From Bacillota bacterium (GTDB lineage: Bacteria > Bacillota > Clostridia > Acetivibrionales > DTU013): a stretch of 64,000 nt of DNA. Both the position numbers and the translations under genes were made by a program. Shown piece after piece: positions 17,630 to 26,660 of this stretch. The DNA is taken from NCBI GenBank assembly GCA_023435745.1, contig JAEZMD010000009.1, positions 74,803-138,802 of the forward strand. The letters are read 5' to 3'. The notes under the pieces were generated by a model. It was not told the DNA's origin. It searched no databases and saw nothing but the letters and a program-made list of their open reading frames with translations. The first letter of the stretch is position 1, and each line of letters opens with the position of its first letter.

Positions 17630-18040
17630 TTACCTCCCTTCCTTGATGACTGACCTCAATCTTGTATATTCTTTATTAACGCTTTGAACCAGCGTATTGT
17701 AACGAATATTGTTTTTGGCCAGATCTGCCATTTCGGTTTCTATATCAACATTGTTTCCGTCAAGCCTCGTGCTTAGATTCTCATACTTTTGGGTCACTCT
17801 GATACTTACTTTATCAGCATCATTTTTTCCTATCGGTATATGCCTGCTGTCTGTGGTATTCCCCTTGAAGCTGCCGGAATCCATCACATTGTCCAGATAT
17901 TCTTCAAAGGCCACCGTGCTCTTTTTATAACCCGGCGTATCAACATTGGCAATGTTCTGAGCAATGACTTCATTACGAAGCCATGCGGCATCGAGTGTCT
18001 TCTCACGCAATTTTATATGGCCTGTCAGCTTTTCAAACAT
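17630..18040 (-). CDS. flgB: Flagellar basal-body rod protein FlgB
   Basis: Rod protein of 136 residues and the first gene of the flagellar operon. It shows LDAAWLRNEVIAQNIANVDTPGYKKSTVAFEEYL near the N-terminus and the usual NNVDIETEMADLAKNNIRYNTLVQSVNKEYTRLRSVI C-terminal helix. A GGAGAAGGAGG region lies upstream. The preceding 268 nt carry a candidate sigma-A promoter and a long leader. Confidence 0.95.
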   Translation of the reverse strand: MFEKLTGHIKLREKTLDAAWLRNEVIAQNIANVDTPGYKKSTVAFEEYLDNVMDSGSFKGNTTDSRHIPIGKNDADKVSIRVTQKYENLSTRLDGNNVDIETEMADLAKNNIRYNTLVQSVNKEYTRLRSVIKEGR

Positions 18041-18097
18041 TCAAATGCCTCCTTCTCCAAACGATTAAGCACACTTAATAACGTACTCATCATCTAT

Positions 18098-18104
18098 TTC
18101 GACA
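18098..18104 (-). promoter_or_regulatory. Possible Spo0A box core in flagellar operon leader
   Basis: The minus strand reads TGTCGAA, the exact core of the Spo0A box. It lies about 58 nt upstream of the flgB start and downstream of the candidate promoter at 18182-18210, a position suited to repression. A 7-bp match occurs easily by chance, so support is weak. Confidence 0.2.
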
Positions 18105-18181
18105 CATCAACCCACTTTACTTTAGGGGTATGTTGTAGTGGCAACCTGAGCGAATACATAATATTCCATAATGATGCTATA

Positions 18182-18210
18182 ATTTTAACACATAAGGCCA
18201 ATAATTACAA
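18182..18210 (-). promoter_or_regulatory. Candidate sigma-A promoter of the flagellar operon
   Basis: On the minus strand a TTGTAA -35 box (18205-18210) is followed 17 nt later by a TAAAAT -10 box (18182-18187). It gives a leader of roughly 135 nt before flgB. A perfect 12-bp palindrome, ACAATATATTGT, lies upstream at 18240-18251 and could be an operator. The rest of the 18041-18308 gap is AT-rich without other clear features. Confidence 0.5.
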
Positions 18211-18308
18211 CAACATAATGTATCTAATCGTTTTTTATGACAATATATTGTGGCATTTTGGGAATTTTTTCATGGTTTTTTGAGATGATTTTGCTTTATA
18301 ACGCCCTG

Positions 18309-19619
18309 TTACATTGTAATTTTGTCAATGTGTTCCAACGCGTTTTGTGCCATAAATTGAATTCGTTCTTTTTTTGATTTAAATTTTCTGTCCGGCGATT
18401 TGATAAGGCCGAAGCTGGCATTCATTGGCTGAAATTTTCCCGCGGCATTGCCGGACACATAAGCTGCAAGCGAGCCAATGGCTGTTTGAGCCGGAAATAA
18501 CAGCAAGTCCTGCCCCAAACACACTCTGGCGGCATTGATGCCGGCAACAAGTCCCGAGGAGGCCGACTCCATATACCCTTCCACGCCGGTGATCTGACCG
18601 GCGAAAAAGACATCCGGTCTTGAAATCAGCCGGTATGCTCCATCCAGCAATACGGGAGAGTTAATATATGTATTTCTGTGCATCACGCCATACCTAACAA
18701 ATTCCGCGTTTTCCAGCCCCGGTATCATCCCGAAGACTCTCTTCTGCTCCGGCCAGCGCAAATGAGTCTGGAACCCTACTATATTATAAAGAGTGCCTTC
18801 CTTATTGTCCTGCCGCAGCTGCACAACCGCATAGGGCTCTTTCCCTGTGTGCGGGTCAGTAAGTCCGACAGGTTTTAGCGGTCCGAATCGAAGAGTGTCT
18901 GTCCCATTGTGCGCCATACTTTCTACGGGCATGCACCCGCTGAAAAGGACGGTTTTTTCAAATACCCTGGTCGGAACGGTTTCGGCGCTTACAAGCTCAT
19001 GATAAAATTCAGCATATTTTCTCTGATCCATCGGACAGTTGATATAGTCGTCCGAACCTTTCCCGTAGCGGGATGCACGGAAAGCTTTTTCCATATTAAT
19101 GGACTCATAAGTAACAATTGGAGCCGCCGCATCATAAAAATAAAGGCTGTCTTTTCCGGTAATTCTGGAAATACAATCCGATAAAGCCTCCGAGGTTAAA
19201 GGTCCGGTCGCGATAATTGTTATGCCGTCCTCCGGAAGCTCGGCGACCTCCTGTGTGATGATGGTAATATTAGGATGTCTTTGAAGCTCTTGTGTCACAG
19301 CTTCGGAAAAGCCTGTCCTGTCTACGGCCAAAGCGCCGCCTGCAGGCAGCCTGGTAGCATCCGCGCAGCGCATGATCAACGAATCCATGCGCCTCATTTC
19401 TTCCTTCAGCAGACCGACCGCGTTTTCGATTTTGTCCGAGCGCAGTGAATTGCTGCAGACAAGCTCCGCATAAGTCTTCAGGTTATGCGCCGGAGAATAT
19501 TTCAACGGCTTCATTTCATAAAGTCTTACCTTTATTCCCCGTTTTGCCGCCTGCCAGGCTGCTTCACAGCCCGCAAGGCCTGCCCCGATGATATTGATAT
19601 GCTGAAGCTCCCCGCCTAT
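18309..19619 (-). CDS. trmFO: Methylenetetrahydrofolate-tRNA-(uracil-5-)-methyltransferase TrmFO, apparent AUA start
   Basis: TrmFO is a folate- and FAD-dependent enzyme that methylates U54 in the tRNA T-loop. The frame carries the FAD motif INIIGAGLAGCEAAW, then the flavin-linked cysteine segment ELVCSNSLRS and the second cysteine in FSGCMPVES. The last in-frame ATG (19514) would cut off the whole FAD-binding motif. Between the upstream in-frame TGA and that motif there is no ATG, GTG or TTG. The ATA at 19617-19619 overlaps the topA stop as ATAG, has GAGGG ten bases upstream, and gives 436 residues, the normal family length. I infer a non-canonical AUA (or AUC) start or translational coupling. 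A sequence error is the alternative. Confidence 0.85.
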   Translation of the reverse strand: MGGELQHINIIGAGLAGCEAAWQAAKRGIKVRLYEMKPLKYSPAHNLKTYAELVCSNSLRSDKIENAVGLLKEEMRRMDSLIMRCADATRLPAGGALAVDRTGFSEAVTQELQRHPNITIITQEVAELPEDGITIIATGPLTSEALSDCISRITGKDSLYFYDAAAPIVTYESINMEKAFRASRYGKGSDDYINCPMDQRKYAEFYHELVSAETVPTRVFEKTVLFSGCMPVESMAHNGTDTLRFGPLKPVGLTDPHTGKEPYAVVQLRQDNKEGTLYNIVGFQTHLRWPEQKRVFGMIPGLENAEFVRYGVMHRNTYINSPVLLDGAYRLISRPDVFFAGQITGVEGYMESASSGLVAGINAARVCLGQDLLLFPAQTAIGSLAAYVSGNAAGKFQPMNASFGLIKSPDRKFKSKKERIQFMAQNALEHIDKITM

Positions 19620-21703
19620 TCCCTGTCACCCTCTTTGACAAAATTACAGTTATCGTTACTGCATTTAAGCGTTACTTTTTTACCTGAATATTTTTTCACC
19701 AGAAAGTTCCCGCAATTGGGGCAACTCTCGCCCGACGGCATATCCCATGTCATAAAACCGCATGTGGGATTGTTTTCGCAGCCAAGATACTTTCTTCCTT
19801 TTCTTGTTTTCTTGATCAGCACCTTGCCGCCGCATTTGGGACAACTCACGCCGGCCTCTTCAAGAATCGGCCTGGCATTCCTGCATTCGGGAAATCCCGG
19901 GCACGCCAGGAATTTTCCGAACCGCCCGTTTTTGATCACCATAAAGCGTCCGCATTTTTCGCACTTGATGTCTGTAACTTCGTCAGGAATCTCGATCTGA
20001 CCGATCTTTGATTCCGCTTCATTAAGCGTCTTGGCAAAAGGACCGTAGAAATCCTTCATCAGATCCTTCCAGCTTTTCGAGCCCTCCTCCACGTCATCCA
20101 GCTTTTTCTCCATCTGCGCTGTAAACTGAACATCAACGATATCCTCAAAGTTATTCTTCATCAAATCGTTGACTATTCTGCCCAGCTCCGTTGGCAAAAG
20201 GAATTTTTTTTCTTTTTCCACATATCCGCGCGCAAGAATGGTCGTAATGATGGGAGCATAAGTACTTGGCCTGCCTATCGCCTTTTCTTCAAGCACCTTG
20301 ACCAGCGTCGCTTCTGTATAACGAAGAGGCGGCTGGGTAAAATGCTGCTTATCTTCAAGCTTCTTCAAGTCCAGCTGCTCCTCTTCCGTAAGCGTCGGAA
20401 TTGAAACCTCTCCATCTTCAGACTCTTCATCCCTGCCCTCGGTATAAACGGCAATAAAGCCCGGGAATTTTACCTTGGAACCGTTCGACTTGAAAAGCAG
20501 CTTTCCGGCCATAATATCGGCTGCTACCGTATCATATATTGCGGAGGACATCTGGCTGGCAAGAAATCTGGACCATATCAGCTTGTAAAGCTTGAACTGG
20601 TCATTACTCAATGAACCTTTTACACTGTCCGGATCCATATCCACATAGGTTGGTCTGATTGCTTCATGAGCATCCTGGGAAGCGGATTTATTCTTAAAGC
20701 TGCGCGACTCCTCCGGCACATATTTTGCTCCGTATTTTTCAGCGATATAGTTCTTTGCATCCTGCTGCGCTTCGGCCGATATCCTTGTTGAGTCGGTACG
20801 GATATAGGTAACAAGTCCCAATGCGCCGTGGCCCTTGACCTCTACGCCTTCATACAGCTGCTGTGCTATAATCATGGTCTTCTTTGTGGGGAAGCCCAGC
20901 TTTCTTGCAGCCTCCTGCTGCAATGTGCTGGTAGTGAACGGCGGCGCAGGCGATTTTTTCTTCTCGGTCTTCTTCACCTTTTTAACGACAAACCTCTTCC
21001 CCTCGAGCTCTTTAAGAATGTCTTTAACCTGCGCCTCATTCGTAAGCTCGATCTTTTCCTCGGCTGTTCCATAAAATCTTGCGTCAAAGGCAGGTCCTGA
21101 TTTCTTCTTTAAAAGACTTGCAATGACCGTCCAGTATTCCTGAGGTTCAAAACGCTCAATCTCTTCCTCTCTGTCGCATATCAGCCTTGCGGCGACAGAT
21201 TGCACACGACCCGCGCTAAGACCCTTTCTAATCTTCCGCCATAAAAGAGGGCTAATCTTGTAGCCTACGATCCTGTCAAGGATTCTTCTGGCCTGCTGTG
21301 CGTTTACCAGGTCCATGTCTATATTTCTTGGAGACTTGATCGCACTTTTTACAGCGTTTTTTGTTATTTCATTAAATGTGATCCTGCACTTTTCATTTTC
21401 GTTGATGTTGAGAAGATTTGCAAGATGCCAGGAGATCGCCTCTCCCTCACGGTCAGGGTCAGTCGCCAGAAAAACCTTTTTCGCAGCCTTCGCTTCCTTT
21501 TTCAGCTTGCTGATGACATCTCCCTTTCCACGGATTGTTATATATTTAGGTTCAAAATCATTATCTACATCCACACCGATCTGACTTTTGGGCAGATCTC
21601 TTACATGTCCGACTGATGCAACGATCTTGTACTCTCTGCCAAGGAACTTCCCTATGGTGTTTGCCTTCGCTGGTGATTCTACAATTACCAGATTGTTTGC
21701 CAT
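19616..21703 (-). CDS. topA: DNA topoisomerase I
   Basis: Type IA topoisomerase that relaxes negative supercoils. The TOPRIM domain starts LVIVESPAKANTIGKFLG and continues with SVGHVRDLPKS and the DPDREGE motif near residue 110. The active-site tyrosine lies in LVTYIRTDSTR near residue 300. Three C-terminal four-cysteine zinc ribbons follow (CEKCG, CPKCG and CPNCG types). The ATG at 21703 is preceded by GGAGGACAGG. Two earlier in-frame ATGs are less well placed. The stop overlaps the apparent AUA start of trmFO. Confidence 0.97.
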   Translation of the reverse strand: MANNLVIVESPAKANTIGKFLGREYKIVASVGHVRDLPKSQIGVDVDNDFEPKYITIRGKGDVISKLKKEAKAAKKVFLATDPDREGEAISWHLANLLNINENEKCRITFNEITKNAVKSAIKSPRNIDMDLVNAQQARRILDRIVGYKISPLLWRKIRKGLSAGRVQSVAARLICDREEEIERFEPQEYWTVIASLLKKKSGPAFDARFYGTAEEKIELTNEAQVKDILKELEGKRFVVKKVKKTEKKKSPAPPFTTSTLQQEAARKLGFPTKKTMIIAQQLYEGVEVKGHGALGLVTYIRTDSTRISAEAQQDAKNYIAEKYGAKYVPEESRSFKNKSASQDAHEAIRPTYVDMDPDSVKGSLSNDQFKLYKLIWSRFLASQMSSAIYDTVAADIMAGKLLFKSNGSKVKFPGFIAVYTEGRDEESEDGEVSIPTLTEEEQLDLKKLEDKQHFTQPPLRYTEATLVKVLEEKAIGRPSTYAPIITTILARGYVEKEKKFLLPTELGRIVNDLMKNNFEDIVDVQFTAQMEKKLDDVEEGSKSWKDLMKDFYGPFAKTLNEAESKIGQIEIPDEVTDIKCEKCGRFMVIKNGRFGKFLACPGFPECRNARPILEEAGVSCPKCGGKVLIKKTRKGRKYLGCENNPTCGFMTWDMPSGESCPNCGNFLVKKYSGKKVTLKCSNDNCNFVKEGDRE

Positions 21704-21788
21704 CCTGTCCTCCATCTTCATGCAATGTTTTAATTCAAATCATATATTACCACACTTTTAAATAAATCTGCAAAAAATTGAACATATA

Positions 21789-21833
21789 TTTTGCAAAAAG
21801 ATCTAAGAAATACTTTTTGCAAAAGGTTGCAAA
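21789..21833. repeat. Repeated TTTTGCAAAA palindromes upstream of topA
   Basis: Two identical 10-bp palindromes lie at 21789-21798 and 21815-21824, with start points 26 bp apart. A shorter TTGCAAA follows at 21827-21833. They sit 90-130 bp upstream of the topA start, in the 183-nt gap after dprA. They could be operator sites for an unknown regulator. AT-rich sequence bias is the simpler explanation. Confidence 0.3.
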
Positions 21834-21886
21834 TGTAATACAAGTGAAAAAAGCAGGGAACACAATTCTTTTTTCATTGTATATAA

Positions 21887-22984
21887 TTATTCCGATAGTT
21901 TAAAATATTTACCCGGCAGCTGCTCAACAAAGCCGCTCAACTCAAGCATGATCAACACTGAGGATGTCAGCTGGACACTGATACCGCAGTCCATGGCGAT
22001 TGCGTCGATATGAGCGGGTCCGTTCAGCAGCCTTTGCGCAATTGATTTTTCGTCGGCGCCCAATTTTATTTCAGGGATTCTCCTTTGACCATAAAAGCTT
22101 GAATCTTCATGTGGTTCTATTTTTAACTCTTCCAGGATATCTCCAGTGCCAACGATGATTTTAGCACCGTCTCTGATCAGTCTGTTCGTTCCTGTACTGT
22201 TGGCCGAATTGATATTTCCCGGCACAGCGAAGACATCACGTCCCTGTTCCAGCGCAAAATCCGCCGTAATCAGAGAGCCGCTTTTTTCATTAGCCTCTAC
22301 GATGGCAACTCCCTGCGACAGTCCGCTTATAATGCGGTTTCTTGCGGGAAAATGATACGGTACCGGCTTTATTCCCGGTAGGTATTCCGATATCACAGCA
22401 CCCGATTCGCAAATTCTGCTCATCAGCTCCCGGTTTTCCGGCGGATATATGATGTCAACACCGCATCCAAGCACGGCAATAGTCTTCCCGCCGCCCTCCA
22501 ACGCACCCCAATGGGATTTGGCGTCCACTCCCCGCGCCAATCCGCTCACAATTGTCACTCCGTGTTCGGCTAACTCCCGGGACAGCCTGCGGGCAACATC
22601 CAACCCGTAGAAAGAAGCCTTTCTGGAACCAACGACCGCAACACACAGCGCGTCAGCCTCCAGCTTTCCTCTGACGTACAAGACCACCGGCGGATCGGCA
22701 ATATATCTGAGTGCATGCGGATAATCGGTATCCTGTATAGTGACCACATCCGCATTGCATTGAAATATGCCCTCCAGAAGCCTGTCCGCATTATTCCTTG
22801 CCGCTTTATCAAGAAGAGAAGAAATCATCCCGGGTGTGCAGAATTTTGTGGCTCTCAACTCACTCTCTCCCGCTTCCCACAACAGGGCGGGATCCCCAAA
22901 ATGCTTCAGCAGCCGGTTCTTTCTTCGAGGGGATATCTGAGTGAGTGAACTTAGCCATATCCAATATTTACGATTACTGACCAT
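21887..22984 (-). CDS. dprA: DNA-processing protein DprA
   Basis: DprA loads RecA onto incoming single-stranded DNA during transformation. The 365-residue protein has an N-terminal helical region and a central Rossmann-like domain. That domain carries VVGSRKASFYG, VSGLARGVDAKSHWGAL near residue 150 and VLGCGVDIIYPPENREL. A C-terminal winged-helix-like region (about residues 300-365) follows. It lies between comM and topA, a very common clostridial order. DprA alone does not show natural competence. Confidence 0.95.
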   Translation of the reverse strand: MVSNRKYWIWLSSLTQISPRRKNRLLKHFGDPALLWEAGESELRATKFCTPGMISSLLDKAARNNADRLLEGIFQCNADVVTIQDTDYPHALRYIADPPVVLYVRGKLEADALCVAVVGSRKASFYGLDVARRLSRELAEHGVTIVSGLARGVDAKSHWGALEGGGKTIAVLGCGVDIIYPPENRELMSRICESGAVISEYLPGIKPVPYHFPARNRIISGLSQGVAIVEANEKSGSLITADFALEQGRDVFAVPGNINSANSTGTNRLIRDGAKIIVGTGDILEELKIEPHEDSSFYGQRRIPEIKLGADEKSIAQRLLNGPAHIDAIAMDCGISVQLTSSVLIMLELSGFVEQLPGKYFKLSE

Positions 22985-23036
22985 CCATGTCTACCTCCTT
23001 GATTTCCGGTCTCAGACGGGTCAACTCTCCGAGCCA

Positions 23037-24572
23037 TCACAGGTTCCAGACCTTTCTGTCCAGGCTTCTGTATTGAATTGCCTCTGCCAGATGCCAGGGT
23101 CTTATGTCACCGCTTTGTTCCATGTCGGCAATTGTCCTGGATACCTTCAGGATTCTTCCGTAAGCCCGGGCGCTGAGTCCCAGCTTCTCAAAGGCGCTGC
23201 GCATAATATCGCGGCACTTTTCATCCAATCTGCAGAATTTTTCAAGCATTCCCGGCTGGAGCTGTGAATTGGAATAGATTCTCATTCCCTTGTATCTGTC
23301 GAGCTGTATACGCCTTGCTGCCTCTACCCTTGCCCGCATCACCCCGGAGCTGTCGCCTGAGGCGCCGCTATCAAGTTCTTTGTATTTTACAGATGCTACT
23401 TCTATGTGCAGGTCCAGGCGATCCATCAGAGGACCGGACAGCTTGCCGAGATATTGCTGTATTTGTCTGGGCGTACAGGTGCATTGACCGTCCGGATCCA
23501 GATATTTTCCGCATTTGCATGGATTGGCTGCGCAGATCAGGGTCGTTCTGGCAGGATAGGTCAGCGAGGCATTGACTCTGGAAATAGTGATGACGCCATC
23601 CTCCAGCGGCTGCCTCAGCACTTCCAGCGACTTCTTGCTGAATTCGGGCAGCTCGTCCAGAAAAAGCACTCCATAATGAGCCAGGCTGATTTCACCGGGT
23701 TTTGGCATGGAACCGCCTCCCACCAGACCTGTATCGGAAATGGTGTGATGCGGGCTTCTGAAAGGCCTTGAATTCACCAGCGACATCCCTTGCGGCAGTA
23801 TGCCTGCTATGCTATGGACCTTTGTCACCTCAAGCGCCTCTTCAAATGTCATGGACGGGAGAATAGACGGAAGTCTTCTGGCCAGCATTGTTTTACCGCA
23901 GCCCGGCGAACCGATCATTATACAGTTATGGCCGCCGGAGGCAGCAACCTCCAGCGCCCGCTTCACATTTTCCTGACCCCTGACATCGGCAAAATCCGTA
24001 TCATACTCCACCCGCTCCGCCTTCAAATAATCCTCGGAATTTGCCAATGGCAATATTTCAGATTCACCGTTCAACACAGCAATTGTTTCTTTTAGATTTT
24101 TTACGGGAATAACTTTCAGATCCTTGACAACAGAGGCCTCTATGGCATTTTCCTGAGGTAAGAAAAGATAACGGAAGCCGTTTGCGCGGGCGCATACGGC
24201 TATAGGTAAAACGCCACGGACCGCTTTGATATCGCCGTCGAGGGACAGCTCGCCAATGAACATTGAGCGGTTGGCTATGGTATGGTTGATGATCCCCATC
24301 GATGCCAGAACGCCAAGCGCAATCGGCAGATCAAAGGAAGAACCTTCTTTCTTCAGGTTGGCCGGAGCCAGATTCATTGTGATCCTTCGAATGGGAAATT
24401 CAATGCCGGTATTTTTAACAGCAGAACGGACTCTCTCTCTGGATTCACGGATTGCCGTGTCTCCGAGACCAACGATATCAAAGGAAGGAATTCCGCAGCC
24501 GATATCTGTTTCCACTTCGACTGCAAAGCCTTCGATGCCTAAAAGACCGCAGCCAATGATTTTCGAGTACAT
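23037..24572 (-). CDS. comM: YifB/ComM family Mg-chelatase-like AAA+ ATPase
   Basis: AAA+ helicase-like protein of the ComM/YifB family; ComM drives branch migration during recombination of transformed DNA. Features run in order. The N-terminal ChlI-like domain has VETDIGCGIPSFDIVGLGD and MNLAPANLKKEGSSFDLPIALG. Walker A is GSPGCGKTMLARRLPSILP near residue 215, with LFLDELPEF as Walker B. CxCG-type cysteines (NPCKCGKYLD) and a C-terminal Mg_chelatase_C domain follow. I chose ATG at 24572 with GTGGGG upstream. An extra 17 codons are possible. 511 residues is normal. Confidence 0.93.
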   Translation of the reverse strand: MYSKIIGCGLLGIEGFAVEVETDIGCGIPSFDIVGLGDTAIRESRERVRSAVKNTGIEFPIRRITMNLAPANLKKEGSSFDLPIALGVLASMGIINHTIANRSMFIGELSLDGDIKAVRGVLPIAVCARANGFRYLFLPQENAIEASVVKDLKVIPVKNLKETIAVLNGESEILPLANSEDYLKAERVEYDTDFADVRGQENVKRALEVAASGGHNCIMIGSPGCGKTMLARRLPSILPSMTFEEALEVTKVHSIAGILPQGMSLVNSRPFRSPHHTISDTGLVGGGSMPKPGEISLAHYGVLFLDELPEFSKKSLEVLRQPLEDGVITISRVNASLTYPARTTLICAANPCKCGKYLDPDGQCTCTPRQIQQYLGKLSGPLMDRLDLHIEVASVKYKELDSGASGDSSGVMRARVEAARRIQLDRYKGMRIYSNSQLQPGMLEKFCRLDEKCRDIMRSAFEKLGLSARAYGRILKVSRTIADMEQSGDIRPWHLAEAIQYRSLDRKVWNL

Positions 24573-24725
24573 ACCCCACAACCTTTCATTTACAGCAGCT
24601 GTATCTGAAAATAATGAGAACAATTAGCATATGCTGCTATGTATCCCATTTAATTCCAACACAATACTACTATAAATGACTGATTTTGTACATACCCAAA
24701 AATGATTTCTTTTTAAACAAGCTCC

Positions 24726-25181
24726 CTACCTATCCTTTAGCAGCTTGTGGAGCTCCTCCATAAATGTGTTGATATCTCTGAATTGCCGATAGACTGAAGC
24801 AAATCTGACATAAGCGACTTCGTCAAGTTCTTTTAATTTCGTCATGACCATTTCACCGATTTCTTGCGTTGTGATCTCTCTCTTGAGTGTATTAAGAATC
24901 TGAACCTCGATCTCATCCACAAGCTTTTCAAGCTGTTCTATTGAGACCGGACGCTTTTCACAGGCCCTCAGCAAACCGTTCAGAAGCTTTTCGCGGTCAA
25001 AGGCCTGCCGGGTCTTGTCCTTTTTAATGACCATCAGCGGAACACTCTCAACCTTTTCATAGGTCGTAAATCTCTTCATGCACTGCAGACATTCCCTGCG
25101 CCTTCTGATCGCGTTATGTTCCTCTGTAGGCCTTGAATCAATTACCTTATCTTCTACAAACCCGCAATAAGGACATTTCAT
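24726..25181 (-). CDS. nrdR: Transcriptional regulator NrdR
   Basis: NrdR is a zinc-ribbon/ATP-cone repressor of ribonucleotide reductase genes. The 151-residue protein starts MKCPYCGFVEDKVIDSRPTEE, with a paired C-x-x-C further on (CLQC), forming the zinc ribbon. An ATP-cone domain follows with VIKKDKTRQAFDREKLLNGLLRACEKRPV. Length and motifs are diagnostic. Here it lies downstream of the ylmC-like gene and upstream of comM. Confidence 0.96.
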   Translation of the reverse strand: MKCPYCGFVEDKVIDSRPTEEHNAIRRRRECLQCMKRFTTYEKVESVPLMVIKKDKTRQAFDREKLLNGLLRACEKRPVSIEQLEKLVDEIEVQILNTLKREITTQEIGEMVMTKLKELDEVAYVRFASVYRQFRDINTFMEELHKLLKDR

Positions 25182-25388
25182 GTGCTACCCCCCTGCCGAT
25201 AAGAGCTATCGGTATTTTTCATAAGTATAACTTCTATTATTATCGGCAATTGGGTAAAATTTCTTAGGAAATTAATTTATATACATTGAAAAAAGAATCG
25301 GGACGACAAGTTTTTTCACATGTATTACTATAGCCTTACGTTGAACAAATTTTATTCTTCCTTATCCCAAATTATTTGTTCAACTTAT

Positions 25389-25649
25389 TCAGTCGAAATA
25401 TTTTCTGATAAAGCGCTCATCCAGATCTACGAGTATGATGTCTTCTCCTATTCTGACTATTTTGTCCCATGGTATGACAAACTCGCTTTCTTTTCCCAAT
25501 ATTCCAAAAAGCCTGCCGACCCCGGCTAATATAATCGCTTCTATTTTTCCTTCCTCCAGGTCTATTTCCACATCTGAAACAAACCCGAGCCGTCTGCCGT
25601 CGGAAATATTGATTACTTCTTTTTGCCTGAAATCTGACGATCGGTTCAT
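25389..25649 (-). CDS. YlmC/YmxH family PRC-barrel sporulation protein
   Basis: 86-residue PRC-barrel protein of the YlmC/YmxH family, widespread in spore formers. It shows KEVINISDGRRLGFVSDVEIDLEEGKIEAIILAG and FVIPWDKIVRIGEDIILVDL, which is the complete small barrel. It lies between sigG and nrdR, the usual neighbourhood in Clostridia. The biochemical function is not known. Confidence 0.85.
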   Translation of the reverse strand: MNRSSDFRQKEVINISDGRRLGFVSDVEIDLEEGKIEAIILAGVGRLFGILGKESEFVIPWDKIVRIGEDIILVDLDERFIRKYFD

Positions 25650-25756
25650 TCAACCCCACCAGCCACCTGAAACAAACGGGAAAACCCCTGCCCGCTATCT
25701 GCCTGATACTAATATATGATATAAAACAGTATAATATCGCACAGGATCGTACCCTA

Positions 25757-26530
25757 TCAAATGTATTTTTTCATATGGAGCAGCGCCGTTTTTTCCAGCC
25801 GGGATACCTGTGCCTGGGAAATTCCGATTTCTTCCGCTACCTCCATCTGGGTTCTCCCTTCAAAAAAGCGCAGGTTCAGAATCAGCTTTTCCCTGTCGTT
25901 AAGCTTTCGCATCGCTTCCTTAAGCGATATTCCCTCCAGCCAGTTTTCGTCTATATTCTTCTCATCCTTTACCTGATCCATCACATAAATAGCGTCGCCG
26001 CCGTCATGATAGACTGATTCAAAAAGCGAAATGGGGTCTTGTATTGCATCGAGCGCGAATACCACATCCTCCTTCGGAAGCTGCAATTCGTTTGCAATCT
26101 CGGATATAGTAGGTTCCTTGGAGTTTTTTATAATCAATCTTTCCTTTGCCTGCAGCGCTTTATATGCAATATCCCTCAACGAGCGGCTGACCCGGATGGA
26201 GTTATTGTCACGAAGGTAGCGTCGGATCTCTCCGATGATCATCGGCACGGCATACGTAGAAAACCTTACATTCTGTGACACGTCAAAATTATCGATCGCC
26301 TTGATCAGGCCGATGCAACCCACCTGAAAAAGATCGTCCACATACTCCCCTCTGTTGTTAAACCTCTGAATCACACTTAAGACAAGCCTAAGATTGCCGT
26401 TAATGAACTCCTCGCGTGCGGAGGTATCTCCTTTATGCATTCTTTCGAATAAAACCTTCTTTTGCTCATTAGACAAAACCGGCAGCTTGGAAGTGTTTAC
26501 TCCGCAAATTTCTACTTTGTTGATCAGCAT
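25757..26530 (-). CDS. sigG: RNA polymerase sporulation sigma factor SigG
   Basis: Late forespore sigma factor. The 257-residue protein shows the SigG N-terminus (KVEICGVNTSKLPVLSNEQK). Region 2 has YVDDLFQVGCIGLIKAIDNFD and FSTYAVPMIIGEIRRYLRDN. Region 4 has a helix-turn-helix GRTQMEVAEEIGISQAQVSRLEK. The KVEICGVNTSKLPVL opening separates it from SigF. A good sigma-F-type promoter lies just upstream, which fits known SigF control of sigG. Confidence 0.96.
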   Translation of the reverse strand: MLINKVEICGVNTSKLPVLSNEQKKVLFERMHKGDTSAREEFINGNLRLVLSVIQRFNNRGEYVDDLFQVGCIGLIKAIDNFDVSQNVRFSTYAVPMIIGEIRRYLRDNNSIRVSRSLRDIAYKALQAKERLIIKNSKEPTISEIANELQLPKEDVVFALDAIQDPISLFESVYHDGGDAIYVMDQVKDEKNIDENWLEGISLKEAMRKLNDREKLILNLRFFEGRTQMEVAEEIGISQAQVSRLEKTALLHMKKYI

Positions 26531-26564
26531 ATCATAACCTCCCGGCGCAAAATCAAGATAATAT

Positions 26565-26593
26565 CATTATTGCCCCTAAGGTCTATTTTATAC
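26565..26593 (-). promoter_or_regulatory. Sigma-F-type forespore promoter of sigG
   Basis: On the minus strand GTATA (26589-26593) and GGCAATAATG (26565-26574) are 14 nt apart. They match the sigma-F consensus of GYATA and GGnnAnAnTR, with spacing about 15. Transcription would start about 30 nt before sigG, leaving room for the GGGAGG ribosome-binding site. Knowledge of spoIIIG control in Bacillus supports this reading. Confidence 0.6.
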
Positions 26594-26660
26594 TGCTGAA
26601 AATTCTAAAAAATATTTGCGAAAGGCCTTGACAACAGCGTATTTGACGTTTTTCTACCTA

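Noticed and set aside
19485..20000. 171-codon plus-strand frame across the topA/trmFO junction
   Set aside because: Overlaps conserved zinc-ribbon codons of topA and the trmFO FAD motif on the other strand; no start signal.
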